A stretch of 64,000 bases of DNA from Lolium rigidum. Lineage: Eukaryota > Streptophyta > Magnoliopsida > Poales > Poaceae. Location: contig NC_061510.1 of NCBI RefSeq assembly GCF_022539505.1, forward strand, positions 231,767,322 to 231,831,321, read 5' to 3'. The first letter of the stretch is position 1. Every line of letters starts with the position of its first letter. Under the pieces are notes generated by a model that was given only the letters and a program-made list of their open reading frames with translations, made no database searches and was not told the origin of the DNA. Of the stretch, positions 41,985 through 53,009 are shown piece after piece. A program made the position numbers and the translations under genes.

Positions 41985-42155
41985 CCTCACTCTCTTCAGC
42001 CAAGAAGATTCAGTTCCACTGATATCTTCCCATCCGCCATTTGATGCTGATCATCAGCCAATCGAGGTAAAAAATTTCCTTCATGGTTTCATTGTACTAT
42101 TTACCTTGAACAATGTGACTGCCATTGTCCTTACTTGTTTGTTTCGACAGATCCC
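41985..42155 (+). pseudogene. A' antisense gene, end of exon 1, intron 1, start of exon 2
   Basis: After the second CCTCA copy the frame of 22216 resumes without a break (VQRL then TLFSQEDSVPLISSHPPFD and ADHQPIE). Exon 1 ends at 42066 with GAG|GTAAAAA; the intron ends TTTCGACAG at 42150. Five bases of exon 2 (ATCCC, 42151-42155) remain before element C starts. The exact resumption proves that A inserted into a previously continuous gene. Confidence 0.85.
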
Positions 42156-43742
42156 TGATAACGCGTGAAGCACACGTACGTTGGGAACCCCAAGAGGAAG
42201 GTGTGATGCGTACAGCAGCAAGTTTTCCCTCAGTAAGAAACCAAGGTTATCGAACCAGTAGGAGATGAAGGCCACGTGAAGGTTGTTGGTGAAGGAGTGT
42301 AGTGCGGCGCAACACCGAGGATTCCGTCGCCAACGTGGAACCTGCACAACACAATCAAAATACTTTGCCCCAACTTAACAGTGAGGTTGTCAATCTCACC
42401 GGCTTGCTGTAAACAAAGGATTAAATGTATGGTGTGGAGAATGATGTTTGTTTGCGAAGAACAATGATTGCAGTAGATTGTATTCAGATGTAAAAGAATG
42501 GACCGGGGTCCACATTTCACTAGTGGTGTCTCTCCAATAAGATAAATAGCATGTTGGGTGAACAAATTACAGTTGGGAATTTGACAAATAGAGAGGGCAT
42601 AACAATGCACATACATATCATGATGACTACTATGAGATTTACTTGGGCATTACGACAAAGTACATAGACCCCTATCCAGCATGCATCTATGCCTAAAAAG
42701 TCCACCTTCGGGTTAGCATCCGCACCCCTTCCAGTATTAAGTTGCAAACAACATACAATTGCATTAAGTATGGTGCGTAATGTAATCAACACAAATATAC
42801 TTAGACAAAGCATTGATGTTTTATCCCTAGTGGCAACAACACATCCACAACCTTAGAACTTTCTGTCACTGTCCCAGATTCAATGGAGGCATGAACCCAC
42901 TATCGAGCATAAATACTCCCTCTTGGAGTCACAAGTATCAACTTGGCCAGAGCCTCTACTAGCATCGGAGAGCATGCAAGATCTTAAACAACACATATAT
43001 GATAGATTGATAATCAACTTGACATAGTATTCCATATTCATCGGATCCCAACAAACACAACATGTAGCATTACAAATAGACGATCTTGATCATGATAGGC
43101 AGCTCACAAGATCTAACATGATAGCACAAGAGGAGAAGACAACCATCTAGCTACTGCTATGGACCCATAGTCCAAGGGTGAACTACTCACACATCAGTCC
43201 GGAGGCGATCATGGTGATGTAGAGTGCTCCGGGAGATGATTCCCCTCTCCGGCTGGGTGCCGGAGGCGATCTCCTGAATCCCCCGAGATGGGATTGGCGG
43301 CGGCGGCGTCTCTGGAACTTTTTCCTTATCGTGGCTCTCGGTATTAGGGTTTTCGCGACGGAGAGTTTAAGTAGGCGGAAGGGCAGAGTCGGAGCAGGCA
43401 CGAGGGGCCCACACCACAGGCCGGCGCGGGCCCCTCCTTGGCCGCGCCGCCCTGTGGTTTGGCCGCCTCGTGGCCCCACTTCGTATGCTCTTCGGTCTTC
43501 TGGAAGCTCCGTGGAAAAATAAGACCCTGGGCGTTGATTTCGTCCAATTCCGAGAATATTTCCTTTGTAGGATTTCTGAAACCAAAAACAGCACAAAACA
43601 GGAACTGGCGCTTTGGCATCTTGTCAATAGGTTAGTGCCGGAAAATGCATAATAATGACATAAAGTGTGTATAAAACATGTGAGTATTGTCATAAAAGTA
43701 TCATGGAACATAAGAAATTATAGATACGTTTGAGACGTATCA
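42156..43742 (-). repeat. 3' LTR of element C
   Basis: Minus strand TGATACGTCTCAAACGTATC...CACGCGTTATCA, 1587 bp. Bordered on its right by the reverse complement of the polypurine tract (AGCATCCCCAAGCTT). Confidence 0.93.
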
Positions 43743-46377
43743 AGCATCCCCAAGCTTAGTTCCTACTCGCCCTCGAGTAGGTAAACGATAACAAGGATAA
43801 TTTCTGAAGTGACATGCTATCATAATCTTTATCAATACTATTGTAAAGCATATGATATGAATGAAGTGATTCGAAGCAATGGTAAAGACAATGACTTAAA
43901 CAACTGAATCATATAGCAAAGACTTTTCATGAATAGTACTTTCAAGACAAGCATCAGTAAGACTTGCACAGGAGTTAACTCATAAAGCAATAAATTCTTA
44001 GTAGAAAGTTTTGAAGCAACATAAAGGAAGATATAAGTTTCAGCAGTTGCTTTCAACTTCAACATGTTTATCTCATGGATATATCTCATGTATAATTGTC
44101 AACACAAAGTAATATGATGAATGCAAATAAGCAAGTATGTAGGAATTAATGCACACAATTGACACAAGTGTTTGCTTCTAAGATAGAAAGAAGTAGGTAA
44201 ACTGACTCAACATAAAGTAAAAGAAAGGGGCCCTTCGCAGAGGGAAGCATGGATTACTGTTTTTGTGCTAGAGCTTTTCATTTTGGAAACATAGAAACAA
44301 TTTTGTCAACGGTAGTAATAATTCATATGTGTTATGCGTAAGATGTCCTATAAGTTGCAAGCCTCATGCATAGAATACCATTAGTGCTCGCACCTTGTCC
44401 TAATTAGCTTGGATTTACATGGATTATCATTGCATAACATATGTTTCAACCAAGTGTCACAAAGGGGTACCTCTATGCCGCTTGTACAAAGGTCCAAGGT
44501 GATAGATCGCATTTGATTTCTCGTTTTTGATAGATCTCAACTAAGGACATCCATACAGGGACAACATAGAAAACAGATAATGGACTCCTCTTTAATGCAT
44601 AAGCATTCAACAACAGATAATATTCTCATAAGAGATTGAGGATTGATGTCCAAACTGAAACTTCCACCATGATTCATGGCTTTAGTTAGCGGCCCAATGT
44701 TCTTCTCTAACAATATGCATACTCAAACCATTTGATCATGATAAATCACTCTTACTTCAGACAAGACGAACATGCATAGCAACTCACATGATATTCAACA
44801 AAGGTGTAATAGTTGATGGCGTCCCCAGAAACATGGTTACCGCTCAACAAGCAACTTATAAGAAATAAGACACATAAGCTACATATTCTTCACCACAATA
44901 GTTTTTAAGCTATATTCCCATGAGCTATATATTGCAAAGACAAAGAATGGAATTTTAAAGGTAGCACTCAAGTAATTTACTTTGGAATGGCAGAGAAATA
45001 CCATGTAGTAGGTAGGTATGGTGGACACAAATGGCATAGTTTTTGGCTCGAGGATTTGGATGCACGAGAAGAATTCCCTCTCAGTACAAGGCTTTGGCTA
45101 GCAAGGTTGTTTGAAGCAAACACAAGTATGAACCGGTACAGCAAAACTTACATAATAACATATTGCAAGCATTATAAGACTCTACACTGTCTCCTTGTTG
45201 TTCAAACACTTCACCAGAAAATATCTAGACTTTAGAGAGACCAATCATGCAAACCAAATTTCAACAAGCTCTATGGTAGTTCTTCATTAATAGATGCAAA
45301 GTACATGATGCAAGAGCTTAAACATGATCTATTTGAGCACAACAATTGCCAAGTATCAAATTAATCAAGACAATATACCAATTACCACATGAAGCATTTT
45401 CTGTTTCCAACCAAATAACAATGAACGAAGCAGTTTCAACCTTCGCCATGAACATTAAAAGTAAAGCTAAGAACACCAGTGTTCATATGAACGAGCGGAG
45501 CGTGTCTCTCTCCCACACAAGGAATGCTAGGATCCGATTTTATTCAAATAAAAACAAAAACAAAAACATACAGACGCTGCAAGTAAAGCACATAAGATGT
45601 GACGGAATAAAAATATAGTTTCACTAGAGGTGACCTGATAAGTTGTCGATGAAGAAGGGGATGCCTTGGGCATCCCCAAGCTTAGATGCTTGAGTCTTCT
45701 TGAAATATGCAGGGATGAACCACGGGGGCATCCCCAAGCTTAGACTTTTCACTCTTCTTAATCATATTGTATCATCCTCCTCTCTTGATCCTTGAAAACT
45801 TCCTCCACACCAAACTCAAAACAAACTCATTAGAGGGTTAGTGCATAATCAAAAATTCACATATTTAGAGGTGACATAATCATTCTTAACACTTCTGGAC
45901 ATTGCACAAAGCTACTGAAAGTTAATGGAACAAAGAAATCCATCCAACATAGCAAAATAGGCAATGCGAAATAAAAGGCAGAATCTGTCAAAACAGAACA
46001 GTCCGTAAAGACGAATTTTTCGGGGGCACTTAACTTGCTCAGATGAAAAATCTCAAATTGAATGAAAGTTGCGTACATATCTGAGGATCACGCACGTAAA
46101 TTGTCAGAATTTTCAGAGTTACCTACAGACGGGCCTACTCAATTTCGTGATAGCAAGAAATCTGTTTCTGCGCAGTAATCCAATTCTAGTATCAACCTTA
46201 CTATCAAAGACTTTACTTGGCACAAAAATGCAATAAAATAAAGATAAGGAGAGGTTGCTACAGTAGTAACAACTTCCAAGACTCAAATATAAAACAAAAG
46301 TGCAGAAGTAAAATAATGGGTTGTCTCCCATAAGCGCTTTTCTTTAACGCCTTTCAGTTAGGCGCATAAAGTGTGAA
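43743..46377 (-). other. 3' non-coding region of element C
   Basis: Homologous along its length to the 3' regions of A and D. Contains the pre-tract hairpin (43764-43783, CCTACTCGCCCTCGAGTAGG), internal polypurine copies (45670-45683, 45728-45741) and the GGGGATGCC hairpin (45657-45677). No gene supported. Confidence 0.88.
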
Positions 46378-47031
46378 TCAAGTATTATCAAGAGATGAAG
46401 CATCAACATTATTACCAGGGGAGTTGGAAGTTTTCTCAACAATGCATTGTATCTTGTCTATGTAAGTTTCAGAGGCTCCCCTTTCATTACTTTTAGGCTT
46501 ACTATCCTCCTCAAATAAATTTTCAGGAACAATCCAATCAAAATTCTTTTCTAGTGCCTCATGCATTCCTATGAGCTTAAGAGGTATTGGTACTTTAATC
46601 TCCCCCTCACAATTGGTTTTATTAGTGTACTTTAGCCTATCTTTTTCCATCTTTTCAAGGGTATTTGCAAAATTGGTAAAACACCCAAGCATCTTATGTT
46701 TAATAAAGACTTTCCTAGCTTCTCTAGCTACATCTCCAAATTCTCTAAGAAGGGTTTCTAAAACAAAATCTTTCCTTTCTCCTTCTTCCGTATCACCGAG
46801 TGTAAGAAACATATGTTGCATTATAGGATTAAGATTAACGAATCTAGCTTCCAACATGTGTACTAAAGAGGCAGTAGCAATTTCAAAAGTAGGAGCAAGT
46901 TCTGCCAAGTGTCTATCTTCAAAATCTTTAACTGTACTAACATGAATAAAGAATTCTTCTATATTATCTCTTCCAATGATAGACCCACGCCCTACCGGTA
47001 TATATTTCAAACTGAACTTAGGGGGAAGCAT
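46378..47031 (-). CDS. Single ORF of element C, unrecognised helical protein
   Basis: 217 residues, ATG 47031 (MLPPKFSLKYIPVGRGSIIG) to TGA 46378, uninterrupted. No domain recognised. The middle is rich in likely helices (FVLETLLREFGDVAREARKV, TNFANTLEKMEKDRLKY); there is no zinc knuckle or transmembrane segment. It occupies the place where A has its gag-like ORF and ends DASSLDNT, like A's NAPSLDNT, and the DNA after the stop is also shared with A. Either a diverged gag or a replaced coding module; I cannot decide by eye. Confidence 0.6.
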   Translation of the reverse strand: MLPPKFSLKYIPVGRGSIIGRDNIEEFFIHVSTVKDFEDRHLAELAPTFEIATASLVHMLEARFVNLNPIMQHMFLTLGDTEEGERKDFVLETLLREFGDVAREARKVFIKHKMLGCFTNFANTLEKMEKDRLKYTNKTNCEGEIKVPIPLKLIGMHEALEKNFDWIVPENLFEEDSKPKSNERGASETYIDKIQCIVEKTSNSPGNNVDASSLDNT

Positions 47032-47280
47032 GATGAAACAAAATAAAGTAAATGCAAGTAACTAATTTTTTTTTTGTGTTTTTGATATAAAGAACGCAAA
47101 CAAAACAGTAAATAAAGTAAAGCAAGTAACTATTTTTTTGTATTTTTGATATAGAGAACAAACAAAGCAGTAAATAAAATAAAGTAAAGCAAGACAAAAA
47201 CAAAGTAAAGAGATTGGATGTGGGAGACTCCCCTTGCAGCGTGTCTTGATCTCCCCGGCAACGGCGCCAGAAAAAGAGCT
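47032..47280 (-). other. Leader and primer binding site of element C
   Basis: PBS TGGCGCCGTTGCCGGGGA on the minus strand at 47269-47252, the same as in A. The leader between PBS and ORF has three imperfect repeats of a T/A-rich block (ACTTTATTTACTGC... with ATCAAAAACACAAAAAA), also present in A at 23870-24030. Confidence 0.85.
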
Positions 47281-47540
47281 TGATAACGCGTGAAGCACAC
47301 GTCCGTTGGGAACCCCAAGAGGAAGGTGTGATGCGTACGGCAGACAAGTTTTCCCTCAGTAAGAAACCAAGGTTATCGAACCAGTAGGAGATGAAGGCCA
47401 CGTGAAGGTTGTTGGTGAAGGAGTGTAGTGCGGCGCAACACCAGGGATTCCGGCGCCAACGTGGAACCTGCACAACACAATCAAAATACTTTGCCCCAAC
47501 TTAACAGTGAGGTTGTCAATCTCACCGGCTTGCTGTAAAC
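47281..47540 (-). repeat. 5' LTR of element C, proximal part
   Basis: Matches 42156-42415. Interrupted after TGCTGTAAAC by element D. Confidence 0.93.
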
Positions 47541-49418
47541 TGATACGTCCCAAACGTATCTATAATTTTCTTATGTTCCATGCTACTTTTATGATGATAC
47601 TCACATGTTTTATACACATTATATGTCATTATTATGCATTTTCCGGCACTATCCTATTGACGAGATGCCGAAGAGCCAGTTGTTGTTTTCTGCTGTTTTT
47701 GGTTTCAGAAATCCTAGTAAGGAAATATTCTCGGAATTGGACGAAATCAACGCCCAGGGTCTTATTTTTCCAGGAAGCTTCCAGAAGACCGAGGGAGATA
47801 CGAAGTGGGGCCACGAGGCGACGCCGCACTAGGGCGGCGCGGCCAGGCTTGGGCCCGTGCGGCCCTAGCGTGTGGGTCCCTCGCGTCGCCCCTAAACCTA
47901 CCCTTCCGCCTACTTAAAGCCTTCGTCGCGAAAACCCCAGGACGGAAAAGCCATGGTACAAGAAACCTTCCAGAGCCGCAGTCATCGCGAAGACAAGATC
48001 TGGGGGACAGGAGTCTCTGTTCCGGCACGCCGCCGGGACAGGGAAGTGCCCCCGGAAGGCCTCTCCATCGACACCACCGCCATCTCCATCGACGCTGCTG
48101 TCTCCCATGAGGAGGGAGTAGTTCTCCCCCGAGGCTAAGGGCTGTACTGGTAGCTATGTGGTTCATCTCTCTCTCCTATGTACTTCAATACAATGATCTC
48201 ATGAGCTGCCTTACATGATTGAGATCCATATGATGAGCTTGTAATCTAGATGTCGTTATTCTATTCAAGTGGATTTTACTTATGTGATCTCCGGAGACTC
48301 CTTGTCCCACGTGTGTAAAGGTGACAGTGTGTGCACCGTGTGGGTCTCTTAGGCTATATTTCACAGAATACTTATTCACTGAGTTATGATTTGAGTTGGA
48401 TGTCTCTATGAAATTGTGGTGTGTTAGTACCTCCTATAAATGCTCACAGTGACAGCATGGGGTGTTTATTAGTACTTGGGAATATATCTTTAAGGTTTGC
48501 CTACATGATGAATTAGAGTTCGTTATCTTGCCAGAGAGTAATTCAGAATAGCATAGTGAAGTGCTTATTTATATTCCTTTATGATTGCAATGTGCTTTAT
48601 ATCACTATTAATCTATGTGCTACTCTAATGATGTTATTAAAGTAGTCTATTCCTCCTCCATGATGTAATGGTGACAGTGTGTGCATCATGTAGTACTTGG
48701 CGTAGTTTATGATTGTGATCTCTTGTAGATTATGAAGTTAACTATTACTATGATAGTATTGATATGATCTATCCCCCCTTTCATAGCTTGATGGTGACAG
48801 TGTGCATGCTATGTTAGTACTTGGTATAATTGCGTTGGTCTATCATGCACTCTAAGGTTATTTAAATATGAACATCGAATGTTGTGGAGCTTGTTAACTC
48901 CGGCATTGAGGTTCTCTTGTAGCCATACACAATTAATGGTGTTCATCATCCAACAAGAGAGTGTAGAGTGGTTTTATTATGTGATCAATGTTGAGAGTGT
49001 CCACTAGTGAAAGTATGATCCCTAGGCCTTGTTTCCAAATACTGCAATCATCGCTTATTTACTGTTTTACTGCATCTTTACTTCCTGCAATATTACTACC
49101 ATCAACTGCACGCCAGCAAGCTATTTTCTGGCACTGCTACTACTGCTCATATTCATTCATACCACTTGTATTTCACTATCTCTTCGCCGAACTAGTGCAC
49201 CTATACATCTGACAAGTGTATTAGGTGTGTTGGGGACACAAGAGACTTCTTGTATCGTGATTGCAGGGTTGCTTGAGAGGGATATCTTTGACCTCTTCCT
49301 CCCCGAGTTCGATAAACCTTGGGTGCTCCACTTAAGGGAAAAATTGCTGCTGTTCTACAAACCTCTGCTCTTGGAGGCCCAACACTGTCTACAGGAAAAG
49401 GAGTGTGCGTAGACATCA
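47541..49418 (+). repeat. 5' LTR of element D
   Basis: 1878 bp, TGATACGTCCCAAACGTATC to GCGTAGACATCA. GC-rich promoter-like core at about 47800-48110 with CTACTTAAAG near 47910. Its 3' half has repeated hairpins around GGTGACAGTGTG (48306-48813). Near 49119 it also holds AGCTATTTTCTGGCACTGCT, similar to the PBS junction. Confidence 0.95.
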
Positions 49419-49428
49419 AGCTATTTTC

Positions 49429-49515
49429 TGGCGCCGTTGCCGGGGAGGTAAGGTAAAAGGCACTCTCACTCCGGATCCCGGCAACGAAGCTATTATCTGG
49501 CGCCGTTGCCGGGGA
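49429..49515 (+). other. Duplicated primer binding site of element D
   Basis: TGGCGCCGTTGCCGGGGA occurs at 49429-49446 and again at 49498-49515, each preceded by AAGCTATT(T/A)TC and followed by GGTAAG(G/A)TAAAAGG. A third, decayed copy (AAGCTATTTCCTAGTCTTGT) lies at about 49550. Confidence 0.9.
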
Positions 49516-49654
49516 GGTAAGATAAAAGGTATTCACATCCTCCGACTACTAAGCTATTTCCTAGTCTTGTTGCCGGTGTGTGAGTGCTCGAAGCTATTTC
49601 CTTTAGATCCTGCAATTGCATCTTTTTGTTTGTTGTTTACACTAGTTAGGCTTA

Positions 49655-50347
49655 ATGGAAAACAACAAAAATATTAGAGATCTTTATAGTATTTATCTTG
49701 AGTTAGGACATGATGTGTTTGAAGAGAAAATTAAAAAACCTATGGAACTTTATATGCATGATAATGCCAATGTTATTAGTATGAATGCTTTGAACACCAT
49801 TGTTGCTAACGCTATGGAAGAATTTAAGCTTGGGGAAGCTGGTTTTGATGAGCATGATATTTTTAGTCCCCCAAGCATTGAGGAGAAAATTTACTTTGAT
49901 GATACTTTGCCTCCCATTTATGATGATTATAATGATAGTGGTATTTTGGTGCCACCTACTATGGAGGATAAAGTTTATTATGATTATACTATGCCTCCTA
50001 TATTTGATGATGAGAATAATAATGATAGCTACTTTGTTGAATTTGCTCCCACTACAATTAATAAGAATGACTATGCTTATGTGGAGAGTAATGATACTTT
50101 TATGCATGTGAATAAGAATGCTTTATGTGATAGTTATATTGTTGAGTTTTCTCATGATGCTACTGGAAATTATTATGAGAGAGGAAAATATGGTTGTAGA
50201 AATTTCCATGGTACTAAAACACCTCTCTATATGCTGAAATTTTTGAAGTTACTTGTGTTTTATCTTCCTATGCTTGTCACTTTGTTGTTCATGAATTTAT
50301 TTGTGTACAAGATTCCTTTTCATAGGAAGTGGGTTAGACTTAAATGA
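49655..50347 (+). CDS. Single ORF of element D, acidic protein with C-terminal membrane segment
   Basis: 230 residues, ATG 49655 (MENNKNIRDLYSIYLELGHD) to TGA 50347, no interruption. Residues 71-91 (SPPSIEEKIYFDDTLPPIYD) and 99-119 (VPPTMEDKVYYDYTMPPIFD) are an internal repeat; SYFVEF (125-130) and SYIVEF (160-165) form a second pair. Residues about 191-220 are strongly hydrophobic (KFLKLLVFYLPMLVTLLFMN), followed by a basic tail (PFHRKWVRLK): a likely tail-anchored membrane segment. No similarity to gag or pol was recognised and it is unlike the ORFs of A and C. Function unknown. Confidence 0.65.
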   Translation: MENNKNIRDLYSIYLELGHDVFEEKIKKPMELYMHDNANVISMNALNTIVANAMEEFKLGEAGFDEHDIFSPPSIEEKIYFDDTLPPIYDDYNDSGILVPPTMEDKVYYDYTMPPIFDDENNNDSYFVEFAPTTINKNDYAYVESNDTFMHVNKNALCDSYIVEFSHDATGNYYERGKYGCRNFHGTKTPLYMLKFLKLLVFYLPMLVTLLFMNLFVYKIPFHRKWVRLK

Positions 50348-53009
50348 GTTTTGAACTTGCTTTTGATGCTCTCTTTTGCTTCAACTCTTATTTCTTGCGA
50401 GTGCATCATTAAAATTGTTGAGCACATCTTAATGGCTATAAAGAAAGCACTTCTTGGGAGATAACCCATGTGTTTATTTTGCTACTGTTTTGTTGTGTCT
50501 TGGAAGTTTTTACTACTGTATCAACCTCTCCTTATCTTTATTTTATTGCATTGTTGTGCCGAGTAAAGTCTTTGATAGTAAGGTTCATACTAGATTTGGA
50601 TTACTGCGCAGAAACAGATTTCTTGCTGTCACGAATTTGGGCAGGGTTCTCCGTAGGTAACTCAGAAAAATCTGCCAATTTACGTGCGTGATCCTCAGAT
50701 ATGTACGCAACATTCATTAAATTTGAGCATTTTGATCTGAGCAAGTCCAGTGCCTCTAAAAAATTCGTCTTTATGGACTGTTCTGTTTTGACAGATTCTG
50801 CCTTTTATTTCGCATTGCCTCTTTTGCTATGTTGGATGGATTTCTTTGTTCCATTAACTTTAAGTAGCTTTGTGAAATGTCCAGAAGTGTTAAGAATGAT
50901 TATGTCACCTCTGAATATGTGAATTTTTGATTATGCACTAACCCTCTAATGAGTTTGTTTTGAGTTTGGTGTGGAGGAAGTTTTCAAGGGTCAAGAGAGG
51001 AGGATGATACAATATGATCAAGAAGAGTGAAAAGTCTAAGCTTGGGGATGCCCCCATGGTTCATCCCTTCATATTTCAAGAAGACTCAAGAATCTAAGCT
51101 TGGGGATGCCCAAGGCATCCCCTTCTTCATCGACAACTTATCAGGTCACCTCTAGTGAAACTATATTTTTATTCCGTCACATCTTATGTAATTTACTTGG
51201 AGTGTCTGTGTGCTTTTATTTTCGTTTTGTTAATTTCATTCTCTGAATAAATTCATGCTTGTGTGGGAGAGAGACACGCTCCGCTGTTGCATCTGAACAC
51301 TTGTGTTCTTCGCTTTATCTTTAATGTTCATGGCGAAGGTTGAAACCGCTTCGTTAATTGTTATATGGTTGGAAACAGAAAATGCTGCATGTGGTAATTG
51401 GTATAATGTCTTGAATAATTTGATACTTGGCAATTGTTGTGCTCATATAGATCATGTTTAAGCTCTTGCATCATGTACTTTGTACCTAGTAATGAAGAAT
51501 TACATAGAGCTTGTTAAAATTTGGTTTGCATGATTGGTCTCTAGAGTCTAGATATTTTCTGGTTAAGGTGTTTGAACAACAAGGAGACGATGTAAAGTCT
51601 TATAATGCTTACAATATGTTCATATGTGAGTCTTGCTGCACCGTTTCATACTTGAGTTTGCTTCAAACAACCTTGCTAGTCTAGCCTTGTATTGAGAGGA
51701 ATTCTTCTCGTGCATCCAAATCCTTGAGCCAAAAACTATGCCATTTGTGTCCACCATACCTACCTACTACATGGTATTTCTCTGCCATTCCAAAGTAAAT
51801 TACTTGAGTGCTACCTTTAAAAATTCTATCCTTTGTCTTTGCAATATATAGCTCATGGGAAAATAGCCTTAAAAACTATTATGGTGAAGAATATGTAACT
51901 ATGTATCTTATTTCTTAATAAGTTGCTTGTTGAGCGGTAACCATGTTTCTGGGGACGCCATCAACTATTACACCTTTGTTTAATATCATGTGAGTTGCTA
52001 TGCATGTTCGTCTTGTCTGAAGTAAGGGCGATTTTCATGATCAAATGGTTTGAGTATGCATATTGTTAGAGAAGAACATTGGGCTGCTAACTAAAGCCAT
52101 GATTCATGGTGGAAGTTTCAGTTTGGACAACAATCCTCAATCTCTTATGAGAATATTATCTGTTGTTGAATGCTTGCATTAAAGAGGAGTCCATTATCTG
52201 TTGTCTATGTTGTCCCGGTATGGATGTCTAAGTTGAGAATAATCAAAAGCGAGAAATCCAATGCGAACTTTCTCCTTAGACCTTTGTACGAGCGGCATAG
52301 AGGTACCCCTTTGTGACACTTGATTGAAACATATGCTATGCAATGATAATCCATGTTAATCCAAGCTAATTAGGACAAGGTGCGAGCACTATTGGTAATC
52401 TATGCATGAGGCTTGCAACTTATAGGATATCTTATACATAACACATATGCTTTATTACTACCGTTGACAAAATTGTTTCTTGTTTTCAAAATAAAAGCTC
52501 TAGCACAAATATAGTAATCCATGCTTCCCTCTGCGAAGGGCCTATCTTTTACTTCATTGTTGAGTCAGTTTACCCATTATTTCTATCTTAGAAGCAAACA
52601 CTTGTGTAAACTGTGTGCATTGATTCTTACATGTTTTCCTATTGCACTTGTTATATTACTTTGTGTCGACAATTATCCATGAGATATACATGTTGAAGTT
52701 GAAAGCAATCGCTGAAACTTATATCTTCCTTTGTGTTGCTTCAATGCCTATACTTTGAATCTATTGCTTTATGAGTAACTCTTATGCAAGTCTTATTGAT
52801 GCTTGTCTTGAAAGTACTATTCATGAAAAGTCTTTGCTATATGATTCATTTGTTTACTCATTATCTTCACCATTGCTTCGAATCGCTGCATTCATCTCAT
52901 ATGCTTTACAATAGTATTGATCAAGATTATGATAGCATGTCACTTCAGAAATTATCTTTGTTATCGTTTACCTACTCGAGGGCGAGTAGGAACTAAGCTT
53001 GGGGATGCT
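50348..53009 (+). other. 3' non-coding region of element D
   Basis: Homologous to A and C from about 50440 (AAAGCACTTCTTGGGAGATAA). Internal polypurine copies at 51038-51051 and 51096-51109, hairpin GGGGATGCC/GGCATCCCC at 51102-51122, pre-tract hairpin at 52971-52990, tract at 52995-53009. No gene supported. Confidence 0.9.

Larger units (their letters stand above)
19723..42155 (-). mobile_element. Tat-type Gypsy fragment A' (split by element A)
   Basis: Two pieces, 19723-22216 and 41985-42155, separated by element A with its CCTCA duplication. On the minus strand it is the 3' part of a Tat-lineage element: the 3' LTR at the left edge, preceded (to the right) by a polypurine tract, a repeat-rich spacer, and the antisense gene running on the plus strand. 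The pol, gag and 5' LTR are absent; element C starts at 42156 and the sequence beyond C's truncated end (56118) does not resume A'. Assignment follows from matching architecture and protein similarity with element B. Confidence 0.8.

Noticed and set aside
48306..48813. CRISPR-like array from the repeated GTGACAGTGTG motif
   Set aside because: Irregular spacing, imperfect repeats and a eukaryotic LTR context; better described as repeated hairpins.
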